Shown: in pieces, positions 1-12,560 of the stretch
Layout of the letters: each line of letters opens with the position of its first letter
How positions within the stretch are numbered: position 1 is the first letter of the stretch
Assembly (NCBI GenBank): GCA_018894105.1
Contig: CM032129.1
Coordinates: 15,626,968 to 15,690,967 of the forward strand
DNA length: 64,000 nt
Direction: 5' to 3'
From: Jacaranda mimosifolia
Taxonomy: Eukaryota; Streptophyta; Magnoliopsida; Lamiales; Bignoniaceae
Program-made: the position numbers and the translations under genes
Notes under the pieces: model-generated
Seen by the model: only the letters and a program-made list of their open reading frames with translations
Told to the model about the DNA's origin: nothing
Databases searched by the model: none

Positions 1-885
1 AAATGCCTAGACTTGAATTTTCTAACTCCTTGAAAAATTCCTCCTATTAAATAAGAGCTTTGTTAGGCTTTTATGTCTGACCCAATAGGTTCATCCATTT
101 ATTGGACATGGGCTCACAACTCATTATGATATTTTGAATATTGGAATATTTAGTTTAACTCCTTTACATTAATAACTCTTTCAATTAATCTCTATTAATT
201 CAAAATTACCAAATCTCCATGGTTGATGTCTAGCAATAAGCCCATGGAGGCTAGCTAACTGGATAAATGAATAATTTTTTGATGAACTATTATAGCTTAT
301 GCTTACCGTGCAAATACAGTCCTTCCATCTCTTATCTCCGAAAGAGACTTAGGCAAGATATTTGTCAGCTCCCTAATAGCCTCGATAACTATGTCTGTAC
401 ATCCAATGTTCGATTCCCCTTTATGACCTCAACTTTGGAAAATACCTTTTCCAAATTGCCATACTACCTTGTGCAAGGATTTCTTAAAATCGATCATTAT
501 AGAATACATAGGAGATGCACTCGTTCTTCACAACAACGAGGATATAGATTTCATCTTGGATCTCACAAACCTCCATGCTTAAGTAGCTCCTGCACAATCT
601 CAACCCTATATAGCCCGTTATGTGGTTGGGGAAAAGTCAAAGCATAAGACCTATACACAAGGTTAATATGGATCCTCAGGTCCAGGGACTAAGTATATGC
701 ACTATCGTAAGTTGGAGAACTTGGCACTACTGACGTGCAACTAGGGCTATCTAGTGGATCCTTTGAACAGGTTTTCAGTGAACTTGTTCTCTATCAAGCA
801 CCCAGTAACATACATCCATATCTCACATAGATTGCTCATTAAATGGAGCAATATCCAACCCCTTTGAATATGCATCGTTAGTGCA
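1..885 (-). repeat. Outer Angela-type copia LTR, left part (LTR0)
   Basis: This matches the 5' part of the 2.2-kb copia LTR family in minus orientation and corresponds to positions around 3905-4800 and 21300-22200. It stops at gtgcaagtct, exactly where element A begins. The LTR resumes at 22482 after a second agtct. It holds no gene: the open frames in it are LTR sequence that recurs in every copy. Its left end lies outside the window. Confidence 0.85.
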
Positions 886-1206
886 AGTCTTGAAAGTAGG
901 AGTAGGATTAAGATCCAAAATATAAAACCAAAAATAGACAAAATGTAATCAATCAACTCCACTCCAAGCATCTATTCAAGCTCACAATAAGGATTTAGTT
1001 GTAGAAAATTTACCTTTTGAAGATCAATTCAAAGGCAAGATATATATCACTCCAAAGAACACTTTAATGGATGATCCGTGCACAGCAGAAAATGTCAACA
1101 GTTAAGTGCCTTCCACTACTCCAAATATCCTCAAAATCGGTAGTTAACTCCACCACATATCCAAGTAGAAGCTGCCAAAATTTTGTCCAAATGAGAATCT
1201 CCCAGG

Positions 1207-1963
1207 TAGGGCTATAAATGAATATTCAAAAATTCATTTACTATTCGCATTCGTATCCATTTATACAAAATTTATCCGTATCCGTTTAAAGCGGATATTA
1301 TCCATATTCAATTAGTAGATATCTGATTATAAATAATATGAATATGGTAAATACGTATTCGATTTGTTTAATATCTGCTCCGAATATATATTTATTAAAT
1401 AATATACTATTTATATTTTTCAACAAAAATCTCATAATCCATATATATATATACTATAATTGAAGAATAAAGTTAATCAACATAATTATTATTGGTTGAA
1501 TTTATAATTAATATAGTTAAATGCCATTACTATTATTATTAAATAGTACTAATAATCAATTATAAAGTCAATGATTAATTAAAAATTATGTTATTTGTTT
1601 GATTGCTTTCTTTTTAATGAAATTGTATCGTTCCTTTTATTAATTGAAATATGTATTTTTTATAGGTTTATAGATTCATGTATTTGGGTATTCATAAATA
1701 GATATTTAAACAATTATCATTGAATATGAATAACAAAAAAATAATTCGAATACAAATAAGTTTAATCAAATATAAATGCATCTGAATAACTATAATCAAA
1801 TAAAGATATATCCGAATTCGAACGATATCTAATGGATACGAATTCAGATATCATTTTTAAATATCCATCAAATCTGCATCCATATCCGAATATTCAAAAA
1901 GTCAAATGGATACGAATATGAAAATAGTATATCTGATTCGTTTAATATCCATTTACATCCTTA
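1207..1963. mobile_element. hAT-type MITE (757 bp)
   Basis: The insert is flanked by a perfect 8-bp TSD, ctcccagg, at 1199-1206 and 1964-1971. The partner LTR is uninterrupted at the same place (near 20552). The terminal inverted repeats are imperfect: TAGGGCTATAAATGAATATT on the left and TAAGGATGTAAATGGATATT read inward from the right. The interior is AT-rich with many subterminal motifs of the ggatac/gaatat type and has no coding capacity, so it must be mobilised in trans by a hAT transposase (inference). Confidence 0.85.
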
Positions 1964-2382
1964 CTCCCAGGTCCTCCGAATCTGCCACTGAATCTATCGG
2001 ACCGCAATGGTTTAGCAAGGAACTCTTAGTCCCCCAAGTGTTGGACCTCTAATGATCAAGTCTACACTCTTTAGGCAAGTTCTAAATCAACCTCAAATAT
2101 GCTAGATTAGATGAGGATGAAGATGAGGGAATGGAGTTTTGGAGAAGAAAAAAAGAGGGAGAGATTTTAGTGTGTGTGAATCTTCAACATATGAATATCA
2201 CACTTTTGGAGGAAAAATAGGAGAGCACTAGAATTACCATCACATGGTTGGCCAGGGGGCTGTATTTATAGAGAGAATGGATGATGCAAGTTGGAATCAC
2301 ACCTCCCACGCATGTTGGCCAACTTGCCAACTTGCATGTGAATTTGAATTTCACATGCATTTGCATTTAATTAGCATCTGCA

Positions 2383-3584
2383 CACTACAAAAAAATATGC
2401 TTTTTACTACACTAAATATGTATAGTAAATAGTAATTAAGTGTAGGGAAAAAATATTAACTATGCTTGTGCTACACTTTTCTAGTCGAGACATTGCAAGT
2501 GATGTAAAAGATTAGCTACACTTTTGCGACCATGGTAATTGTGTTTTACAACGAAATTATCTTTAATTACTATAAATTTAATGCGTGGTAAAAAAAAAAT
2601 TAAATACACCACTATATTTCACCACAATTAAAAAAGTGTAGTATATAGTAGTTAATCACCACACTTCAAAAAACTTAGTAAATATTTAAGTACTTCCTCA
2701 CCACAATTAAATATAGTAAAAAAACTTACTTTGGGGGCTTTTGAGGAATTTTACCAATTAGTTGTTTTTTTATTTATACACACATTCACCACGAGTTCAT
2801 TTAGACTCGAACTTTTAACCCTACACTTATGTATTTTCAGATGATGTCACTATTGGCCACTTTGTTGCTAATTAGCTAATCTAAATATATTTAATTAATT
2901 AATAAATTTTTGATAGTTAAAAGTATTGGAGGCAAATTTTTATTTTATCTCCAAACTTGCTTTTTCCTACCTATTTTAAGGGGCTTTGCTAACTAGCTAA
3001 ATTAAGTATTTGATTAGTTAATCAAATATATTTTAATAAAATTGCAGTAAAATTTTTATTTTACCTCTAATGTATTAATCAAAACTATGATTAATTAAGA
3101 ATTTTTTGGAGGGCCTTATTTGTTAATTTAGAATTCAGTTAATTAATTAAATTATTTTTTAATAATATAAATTTGAAGAAATTTTTTTTAACCTTAAATA
3201 TTATTGATTAAATATAGCTTTCAATATATTTTACTTTCTTTCTCTAGTGAAAAATATTGATTTAACATCTTAATTTTTGCTGCTAAACTTTCATAAGTTT
3301 CATTGTTTTTATTTCACTAATGAAAAAGTGTGGTAAATTATTACTTTTTTTGCCACGATGTAAAATTGTAGAAAATGTAATATATTATTCACCACTCGTA
3401 AAAGTTGTGATAAATAAATATAACTTTTACTACGATAAGATGAAGTGTACTATTTAATATGAGTTTTACCACATCTTTTAAATTTTATACTACAATAGAA
3501 AAATAACAACAAATAGTCCTTTTTTGCTATATTATTTTAGTGAAGTAAAAAATATTGTAGGCAAAAACATATTTTCTTGTAGTG
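2383..3584. mobile_element. Non-autonomous CACTA (En/Spm-like) element
   Basis: The 1202-bp insert begins CACTACAAAAAAATATG and, read inward from the right, begins CACTACAAGAAAATATG. These are the classic CACTA termini. The 3-bp TSD is gca at 2380-2382 (one change) and aca at 3585-3587. The partner LTR reads uninterrupted through this site near 20960. The interior carries repeated subterminal motifs in both orientations, such as accacaatt and tagtaaat, and no transposase is visible. Confidence 0.88.
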
Positions 3585-5077
3585 ACATCTCATCTTATGA
3601 AATGTAATACAAATTAACTCTAATTTAAATTCAAATGAACTCTTTCATTTGATTTCCCTCCAAAATTCAAATTCTCATTTTAATTAAATTAACTCTTTAA
3701 TCTAACTAATATTGACTTAAATACTTAAGTCAATTAAATTAAATCCTTTAAGTCAATTGGTGTTAACTTAACTATTTAAGTTAACTTGACAAATTAATTG
3801 TCGCACGGCACTAATTAAATTAACTCCTTAAATTATTTTAATTAATTTACAATTAAATTAATCAAGCCAAGATGACCAATAAAATAGTCAACCGTTTTCT
3901 CTCCAAAAATGCCTAGGTTGAATTGTCTAACTCTTTAGAAAATTCCTACCATCAAGTAAGAACTTTCTATAGGCTTTTGCGTGTGACCCAATAGGTTCAT
4001 CCATTCATTGGACACGAGCTAACAACTCATCATGATATTTTCAATATTGAAATATTCACATTAGTTTAAACTCCTTTAAACTAATAACCCTTTCAATTAA
4101 TCTCCATTAATTGAAGAGTACCCAATCTCCATGGTCGATGTCTAGCAACAATTCAATGGAGCCCAATTAATTGGATGAATGAATTATGTCTCGATGAACC
4201 ATTCTAGCTCTACGCTTGCTAAGGAAATACAGTCCTTCCATCTCGTATCTCTTGAAAAAGGCCTAAGGCAAGATATTTGTCAGCTCCTAAATAGCCTTGA
4301 TAATTATGTTTCTACATTCAAATGTTTGATTCCCCGTTATGACCTCAACTTTGGAAAAATCCTTTTCCAAATTTTCATACTATCTTGCACAAGGATTTCT
4401 TAAAATCAATCATCATAGAATATATAGGAGATGCACTCGTCCTTCACAATAACGAGGAGTTGGATCTCGTCTTGAATCTCACAAACTCCGTGCTTAAGTA
4501 GCTCATGGCCAATCTCAACCCCAGATGACCTGCTACGTGGTCTGAGAAGAGTCAAAGCATAAGGACCTAAACAGAAGGTTATAATGGATCCTCATGTCTA
4601 ACGACTAATTCTATGAACTAGTGTAAGCTGGACAACTTGCCACTACCAACTTACCTTTCCGACTATCTAGTAGATTCTCCAAGCAGATCTTCAATGAAAT
4701 TATTCTCTAACAAGCACCCACTAACATGCATCCATGTCTAACATAGCTTATCATGAAACGAAGCAATATCCAACTACTTGGAATATGCATTGTTAGTGCA
4801 AATCTATCCAAATTTTAGATGTCCTGTCTCATAAGATTCTATGACTTGGAATATTTAAAATCACGACCGTAGAGACTTGTTTAATGGTCATCATCATTTA
4901 CGTGACCAAGTCCCATAGTCTTATGTGATTTTGGGGCTTCAACCAAAAGTAAGTGAAGTATAATAAGCATAAGATGAAGATGGCCATTTAAGAATAATAT
5001 AACTCAATCAAAATTGTTTCACAAGTGAAATAGTTTTTACATGCCAACCTGATTGGCTGCGGGGCACTATTCTAATA

Positions 5078-5091
5078 ATCTCCTACTTGAC
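5078..5091 (-). other. Polypurine tract of element A
   Basis: The minus-strand sense sequence is a purine-rich tract of the AAGTAGGAGAT type abutting the LTR start. It is the presumed primer for plus-strand DNA synthesis. The pol stop codon lies at its edge, so there is essentially no 3' UTR before it. Confidence 0.75.
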
Positions 5092-8000
5092 CTAAACCTA
5101 ATTCTTCATAGTCTTAAGGCCCATCTTCTCAAGACGTCTTTGAAAGACATTTTGGATTTGGGGTTTAGTTACTAGATTTGCTATATTCTCTTTTTAGGCA
5201 ACTTTATCCATTCAATTGTTGCCTCTATCAGTTGATCTCATAGATCAAATGATAACACATTTACTTATGTTCGAATCACTGATGAGATCTTGGCTCAAGT
5301 CCTAAATTGTCTCCAAAAGACAACCATAGGCTCTTGCATGCTAGGCACTACATCCAACTCTTAGATTAAGTTTTTCATCTAAACAACCTTATTTATGGTT
5401 TCAGAGGCCACAATATATTCTGCCTCGGTAGTAGAACCAGCTATGGTGTCTTGTTTGGAACTTTTCCAACTCACTGTGCCACCATTGAGGCAAAATATAA
5501 ATCGTGAGGTAGATTTGAGGTCATTTTCATCAGATTGAAAACTAGAATCGAAAAACCCTTCAAGTTTCAATCTTCGTTGATGTATACCAAAAAATAAATC
5601 CTTAGTTCTTCTCAAGTACTTAGAATTGCTTTTACGAATTTCAAGTGACACTTACTGGGGTCAGATTGAAAGTGGCTTGTAATGTTTAGAGCGTGTGCTA
5701 CATCCAACCTTGTACTTTAAATGGCGTAAATTATGCTCCATATGGCAAACGCATAAGGTATGTGGGATATTCTTTCTCTCTCGTCTTTAGTCTTTAGGGC
5801 CATAGACTTGGACAGACGAAAACCACGTCTCATGGGAAAGAATCCCTTCTTGGATTCTTCCATACTAAATCATTTTAGTATCTTGTCAATTTATGGGGTT
5901 TGAGAAAGCCCTAACATCATCTTTGATCTATCTCTATAGATCCATATTCATAGTATATAGGATGTTTCTCCCAAATCCTTTATGGAGAATTGTGAAGATA
6001 ACCATGCTTTAGTACACTAACATTTCTTTCTCATTCCCAATTAGAAGAATCTCATCAACATAGAGTACAATAAACTGTATCGAACTCCCACTAGCCTTTT
6101 TGTACACACAAGGTTCATACATATTTTTGACAAAGCTAAACAATTTGACTGTCTCATCAAAACATATATTCAAACTTCAGGATGCTTATTTTAGTCCATA
6201 AATAGACCACTGGTCTTGCCTTAAAGGTTGTTACCTCTCCACCAACTCCTAGCTTTCACTTATAGATCCATTTGCAACCAATGGGTACTATAACCTCCGG
6301 TAGATCTGTCAAAGTTCATATTTTATTGGAGTATATGGAGTCTATTTCGGATTTCATGGCCTTAGGCCAATATCCCGAATCTATGTCCAACATAGTTTCC
6401 TCATAGATCTTTGGATCACTATTTGCGTGGCCCATTTCATGAAGGAATCCAAACTTTTCGGGTTGCTTCTTGGTTCGATCTGACCTTCTTATGGGTTTTG
6501 TATTAGGTTCGTGATGTTCCCTTGTTTCTACCGCTTGTGGGATTACATGATCATCTTGAACTTCATCAAGTTCAACGATAATTCTATTTTTATCTAATTA
6601 GACTTCTTTTCCAAAAATAAAGGTGTTAGTTGAAACAAACACCTTTTGTTCCGAGGGATCACAGAAATAATAACCCAAAGAATCTTTTAGGTATCCTACA
6701 AACTTGCACAAGGTAGATCTTGTATCCGACTTGTCTCCCATTAGCTTCTTGACGTATTCAGGAGACCCCCAAATTTTTAGATAAAAGTAAGAAGGTACTT
6801 TGCCATACCATATCTCATGCGGTGTCTTTAACACCGACTTTGAGGGTACTACATTTAGTAGCCTCGCCACCATTTCTAAGGTATATCCCCAAAAGGATAT
6901 AGGCACATCGTTGAAGCTCATCATACAACGTTCCATGTCTAACAAGGTATGATTTCTCCTCTCTACTATTTCGTTATGTTGGGGTGTGCTTGTGGAGTCC
7001 ATTGAGAGAGAATCCCATTCTCCATTAGATAATCCAAGAATTCAATGCTTAAGTATTCTTCTCCTCTATCCGATCGTAGAGCTTTAATACTTAGTCCTTG
7101 TTGCTTTTTACCTCATTCCTATACTCTTTGAACTTTTCAAAAGCTTCGGACTTGTACTTCATAAGATATGCATGTCCGAACCAAGTATGATCATTGGTGA
7201 AGGTGATGAAGTAAGAATAGCTTCCTCTTGCACTAACTTTAGTGATCTACAAACATCCGTATGGATCAAATGTAAAGGACTCGTGGTTCACTTTGTTTAT
7301 CCTAAGAAAGGAGACTTGGTCATTTTTCCTCTTAAACAATATTCACAAGTAGGAAAATCCTCTATGCCACTAATATTTTGTGTTTTGAGGGCTTCTATCT
7401 TATTCATCCCATTTTTAAAAATATGTCTATGTCTTGCATGTCACAAGATGGCATCTTCTTGGTTATCTAATCTTATCTTATTTTTTTGAATGTGCATTAG
7501 TGCTAGTTGAGAATTCAAAATGTATAATCCATTGCTTAGTGTACCAATAGCAACTAAAGAACCACGTTTATTGCCTTCAATTTCCTATTTGATATTAAAA
7601 AATCAAATCTTTCGCTATCCAAAACGGGAATTAAAATAATGTTCTTAACAAGAGTTGGTAAAAAATAACAAGGATCTAATACAAGTAAGGAGTTTCCTAA
7701 GTCTAACTTATTCTACGACTTCTGCTTTGTTCGCAACTCTTACTCCTTTGCCAAGATGGTGGATCATATCCCCATAACTAAAATTTATTCTTCTTTCAAT
7801 TCTTTGTAACAAACTACAAAGATAAGAACCACATGTGACATCATATATCCATGAGGAGGAATTTATCCTTAGATGTACTTCAAAAAGTGCATACCCTTCC
7901 CAAGGGTCGCGTGGCATTCCTTGCAATTGCACTTCCAATGGCCTTTCTTGCCAAAGTAGAAACAAGTAGCATCGACTTTATCCTCTTTAATCTTCTTGAC

Positions 8001-8644
8001 TCCATCATACACCTTAAATGTTTGTTTCCTCTTAAAAAAGAACCTTTTTTCTTCTTGCCCCTTTTCTACTTGCCTTTGGGGCCTTTAGAGTGGGAAGAGG
8101 AAGCAATCATTAGATGTATGCCCTAGTCATGGTTGTCTCTGCCTAGACCACCACTTTGGTCAAATAAACTCGACAAGGATGTGAGGATCAAATCCCCATG
8201 GAGATCATTATTCATCACTACATCCAAGTTGAAGTGTTTCTTAACAAGCCCAATCATCTTTAGACCGCAGTCGAGGACATATGACCCCTAATCCGTCCTA
8301 GCTTAAAAAATCTCCTTGGACAATATGAATCTGTCATGCCTCGTTCGCTTTACAACTCTTGTAAGCAATTAACCGAGTTATGTTTCATGTGTTCGTGAGA
8401 CTTTTGAAGTTCATAGGCGCCGTCATGAGACTATGGGATAGGACGTAATCCTTAACCCCATTCGTGAACATTTCACATGTCTCGTGATCTTCATTGATCC
8501 CATATAGGATTCGGAGCACCTTGAAATAGGAAAAATGTCAATTCCTCAAAATCTAGAACGATTTTTGAGGTTTAGTTAATCATGGAAGTTAGGCCCGGTG
8601 AGTTTATTGGTTTCTAAAATAATGTTTAGTGGATTCTTAGCCAT
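5092..8644 (-). pseudogene. Decayed gag-pol polyprotein of element A
   Basis: Read from right to left, gag starts at ATG 8644 with an MAKNPLN-like start. The zinc knuckle near 7930-7970 has a Phe replacing its second Cys (CFYFGKKGHWK). The protease region at about 7500-7965 carries WIYDVTCGSYLC. Integrase at about 6598-7490 keeps the catalytic Glu in the PQHNEIVERRNHT segment. Reverse transcriptase is at about 5760-6250, and its YVDD box reads YVDE near 6040-6065. RNase H at about 5340-5750 carries the STTEAEYI motif. A roughly 300-bp deletion has removed the N-terminal half of RT near 6215, and multiple stops and frameshifts interrupt the rest. The gene is not functional. Order gag-PR-IN-RT-RH is diagnostic of Ty1/copia. 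Confidence 0.85.
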
Positions 8645-10105
8645 GTGATTTGAGGTTTCAAAAATTTACAAAGGCAAAAAAGAGAATATGAGCATGTGAT
8701 TGAATTTTGATATTAGAAAACATGTTTATGGACTTTCAAGCATGTTTTTCTCCCACTATGCTATCAAATTTGTCACCCCTAAAGAAATTCAAGAAATCTC
8801 ATTTTCTAGTGAGAATCAAAGCCCAACTCCACGTTATAGTGGACCTATTACTTGTGAGACATCCACAAATAATCGTAAGGTAAGCAACTTTTGCTAATTG
8901 CATCTTTATGCAACCCTTGATATGTTTTGCCTTACTCTTCATGTAGACCCACTATTCATGAGACATCAATACTACTAGGTGTTTAAGTTGAACCCACAAA
9001 TCAATCTTTATATAGAAACTCCACTATGTCATTCCACAACTCGTGAGACAATACCATAGTGAGTTTTAAATCAAAATGCATCATATGCTACATAAGTGAG
9101 CATAGCTTTCCTCCATAAACGTGACCTACGATTTGTGAGATATCATGCAAATGTGGTAGCGTCTCATGTCTCAAACTATTGGTAGAAGGCTTGAATTAAT
9201 TAAAACTCCTTTTAATTTGTATCCAAATTAACTTAAAATTTTGAAAGGACTCAGACTCTTCTAAATAGAGGGATTTCCTTGCTTTGAAAGATCTCATCAA
9301 ATTTGTCTTCTCTTATTTAGGTTTTGTATATCCTAATCATCAATCTCATACATCAATAAGATAAAGAAAGCATCTATAAGTAAATGCACTTAGCACGCTC
9401 CTTGGGTGGGATGACCATGAGACTTAACCAAATAGTGCACCTGAGCCATAAGTGCACTACTTAGTTAATTTTAAGTAGGTTGATTAAATCTATCTAATAC
9501 ATAAATTTATCCCATACATTCATGAGTCTTCGAGTCTCCTTGCTTCCCTTGGCCTTTTTTGTCTCCTTGCAACATTTACAAGAGAAAAGAAATATTCACT
9601 CCTATTGTTATACTCTCCTAATATTTACAACATAGAAAATCAAGAGGTATGCAAGCCCCTATTTAATACAACCCTTTTCAAGAACTTGAAATAAATAAAT
9701 TCAATTTAAAGGCTCATGCTTATCCCTATACATTCATCATACATTCAACATTTAAATGAATAATAAATAAGAATTGACATTCAATTTATCATATTAAATG
9801 CTTATCTCATAAATAATTAATTAATTGGCAAAAATGAGTATAATTCTTTATGCATCTCATTTTTGCACCTAATTGAAGAATAACATGAATTTAACTTTAA
9901 AAGCAAGCAAAAATGTCCAACATTTCTTTGAGCATTTACACAACACTTGTGCATTAAAATAAGGATGAAATAATCAAGTTTGATAGGCCAAAAATACCAA
10001 AATAGCACAAAAATGGGTTCTAGAGTAACCTTGGGCAAGCTGCTACCTAACCGGTCTGCCGAGCACACAGTGGGCATGCACAAGCTTGCCCACAGCTATG
10101 CCTAG
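8645..10105 (-). other. 5' leader of element A, gag-proximal part
   Basis: This is untranslated leader between gag and the primer site, with no protein-coding signal. It aligns by eye with the leaders of E (41360-43336) and I (62398-64000). It contains four spaced units at about 8846-9165 with the recurring slot GTGAGAC, a conserved segment around caacttttgctaattgcatc (8885-8905), and a GC-richer segment at about 10020-10105. Solo LTR C interrupts it here, and it resumes at 19682. Confidence 0.7.
8846..9173 (-). repeat. Four-unit leader array of element A
   Basis: Slots on the plus strand are 8851-8860 cttgtgagac, 8955-8964 ttcatgagac, 9040-9049 ctcgtgagac and 9132-9141 tttgtgagat. Unit 3 is bracketed by cactatg (9022-9028) and catagtg (9055-9061), a possible 7-bp stem. 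Unit 1 is bracketed by ttgtg/cacaa. A complementary sequence, catgtctca, follows at 9165-9173. The function is unknown. Confidence 0.55.
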
Positions 10106-11747
10106 TGTTGGAATAGTGCACTGTGGCCAATTAGATTGGCATGTAAGCTATTTCACTTGTGATATAATCTTAATTGAATGATATTCAAATAAAAATGGTC
10201 ATCTTCATCTTATGCTAATTTTACATCACTGGCATTTGATTGAAGCCCCTAAATCACACTATGACTATGAGACTTCGTTGCACACTGGGTGGTGATCATG
10301 AAATAAGTATCTTCGATCATGATTTTAAAATATTCCAAGTCATCGAATCTGATGAGGTGGGCATCGAAGATTCAGATAGACTTACACTAACGTTGTATAA
10401 ATCCAAGTAGTTGGATATTGCTCCGTTTCATGAACGCTCCATGTTAAGCATGGGTACATTTTAGAGAACAAGTTCACTGAAGACTCACTTGGAGAATCCA
10501 CTAGACAGTCGGGGTGGCAAGTTCTCTAACTTACGCTAGTGCATATAATTAGTTCTTTAATTTAAGGATCCACGGTAACCTTGTGTTTAGGTCCTCATAC
10601 TTTGACTCTTCACCGACTACGTAGCGGATTATTTGGGTTGAGATTGAGTATGAGCTACTTAGATATGAAGGTTTGTGAAATCAAATATGGGATCCATCTC
10701 CTCATCATTGTGAAGGGCGAGTGCTTTTCCTATGTATTCTATAATGATCGAGTCCAAGAAATTCTTGTGCAACATAGTATGACAATTTGAAAAAGGCATT
10801 TTTGGAAGATGAGGTCATAAAGGAAAATCTAACATTGGAATTAAAAATATAATTATCAAGGCCATTGGGGAGTTGAAAAATATCATATCCTATATCTCTT
10901 TCGAGAGATAGGAGATTGAAGGACCATATTTGCATGGTAAGTGTCACGCCCAAAAATTGAACCTTACAATCTAGTCTCGAGGTGTAAAACTAAATCCCAA
11001 ATATATGATATTAATAATCCAAATTCATAAAGTTAGACAAAACTAAATATATCCAACATGAGTCTAATAACACAAAAACTCAAGTACCATTACCTAACCT
11101 CAATTGAAACAACTAGAATCCACAATAAATAAAATAGAAATAATAAGCTTAGGAAAATACAGTAGTCTACTGCAAAACCAAATCTACAAATTCAATCTTT
11201 ATTCTCATCATACGCAGGATCCACCTTCTCACTAGGGCTAGATCTAAGTCTGCTAGAAGGAAGTTAAAAGAAAAGAAAAGAGTGTGAGTAAAAGACTAAG
11301 TGAATGCCAAGTGTGTGCATTGTGAGTTTATGAATTTAACATGATTTGTACAGTGAAAATATTCAAGAGTATGTATAGTGAAAATATTTGAGGAAAATAT
11401 AAGTGGAAACATTAAACAGTCACGCAGTAACAAGTCAAGAATTTTAATAAACAGTTTCCTAGATTAACAACCTAAATGCGATGATCAAACAGTGTTTGTT
11501 GTTGCCAGTCAATCTTATAACTCCTACTGTAATAGCCCCTTACCGCTTCGAGCAAGGTGCGACCTTACCAACACCTTGTCTGAGTGTACTCGGGAATTCC
11601 TACGACTCATCTTAGCTACAAATGACTTCTGTTGTGCGTTGGGGGGATTAAGCCATGAGGGCTTGGGGTTCAACTAGCTAGCCCGCTACTGCCCAGTGAA
11701 GTCCCTCGCACACCAAATTGTAAGCTACCAATTATAAGAAACTTTTC

Positions 11748-12560
11748 ATCTCAATCACCATTTTCGATCTTTTCCATTCTAGTATTTCTTCAATTTTTTA
11801 TGGATCAATCATGATCTCATCTTTAGAAATGATATGACCAAAAAAGCTACCTTATGAAGCCAAAACTCATACTTATTAAACTTTAGCATAAAGTTCATGC
11901 TCTCGACAAGTTTAAAATACTATCCTCAAGTGTTTTTCACCTTCATTCTCACTCTTTGAATAGACCAAAATATCATCAACAAAAAAAATCACAATTGGGT
12001 CTAGATATGACCTAAACACATAGTGTACTAAATCAACAAATGCTCAATATGCATTAGTCAACCTAAATGGCATTACCATGAACTTAAAATGACCATATTG
12101 AGTGTTTAGACACATTATTCTCTCTAATCTTCAGTTAGTAGTACCCTTGTCTAAGATCCATTTTCAAGACCCAAGATTTTTGTAATTGATCAAAGTTCCT
12201 CTAGTTTGGCAATGAATATTTATTCTTAGTCATAATATTTTTCAAGCCTTAGTAGTCTATACACATTCTCAAATTCCCATACTTCATCTTTACAAAAAGC
12301 ACTAAAGTTCCTAAAGAGATAAACTTGACCAAATAAATCCACGTTCAGTTAGCTTTTGCAACTATACCCTAAGTTCTTTAAGTTCAGCTTGTGCCATCCT
12401 ATATGGTGTTTTAGATATTAGAGTCACTCCTAAAAGAACCTCAATGGCAAATTCAACTTTGCGATTGTGGGTAGAGAAGTTAATTCTTCAGGAAGTACAT
12501 TTGGAAAATTTGTGACTACAAGTACTTCATCAATCTTAATCTTGTCCTTAGATTTATTGA
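11748..12560 (-). pseudogene. Ty3/gypsy protease-end/reverse transcriptase fragment
   Basis: The minus-strand translation, with stops, gives recognisable gypsy RT blocks in order. They are a protease-RT linker with an LPEELTSLP-like segment (about 12460-12530), the ISKTPYRMAQAELKEL block (about 12360-12425), a WVLKMDLRQGYY block near 12160, the catalytic VDDILVYSK box at about 11957-11980, and the YAKFNKYEFWLHKVAFLGH block near 11840-11895. Several in-frame stops show it is dead. The neighbouring copia pol genes have a different domain order and sequence. Confidence 0.82.

Larger units (their letters stand above)
891..5077 (-). repeat. 3' LTR of element A, interrupted by two DNA transposons
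   Basis: On the plus strand the LTR starts tgaaagtaggagtagg and ends at ctattctaata, directly before the polypurine tract. The total is 4187 bp. Removing the hAT MITE (757 bp plus 8-bp TSD) and the CACTA element (1202 bp plus 3-bp TSD) leaves 2217 bp, which matches the 2235-bp partner LTR at 20242-22476. A promoter-like tatttatag box is near 2263-2271, next to a degenerate copy of the family palindrome. Confidence 0.88.

Noticed and set aside
267..647. 126-codon open frame on the plus strand
   Set aside because: It is LTR sequence read antisense. Equivalent stretches recur in every LTR copy (for example around 4179, 21588, 36825 and 51878) with frames broken at different places, so it is not a conserved protein.
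8846..9173. CRISPR-like array (spaced short repeats in the leader)
   Set aside because: There are only four imperfect ~10-base motifs, spacing is uneven and larger than unit size, the context is a plant retrotransposon, and no cas genes are present.
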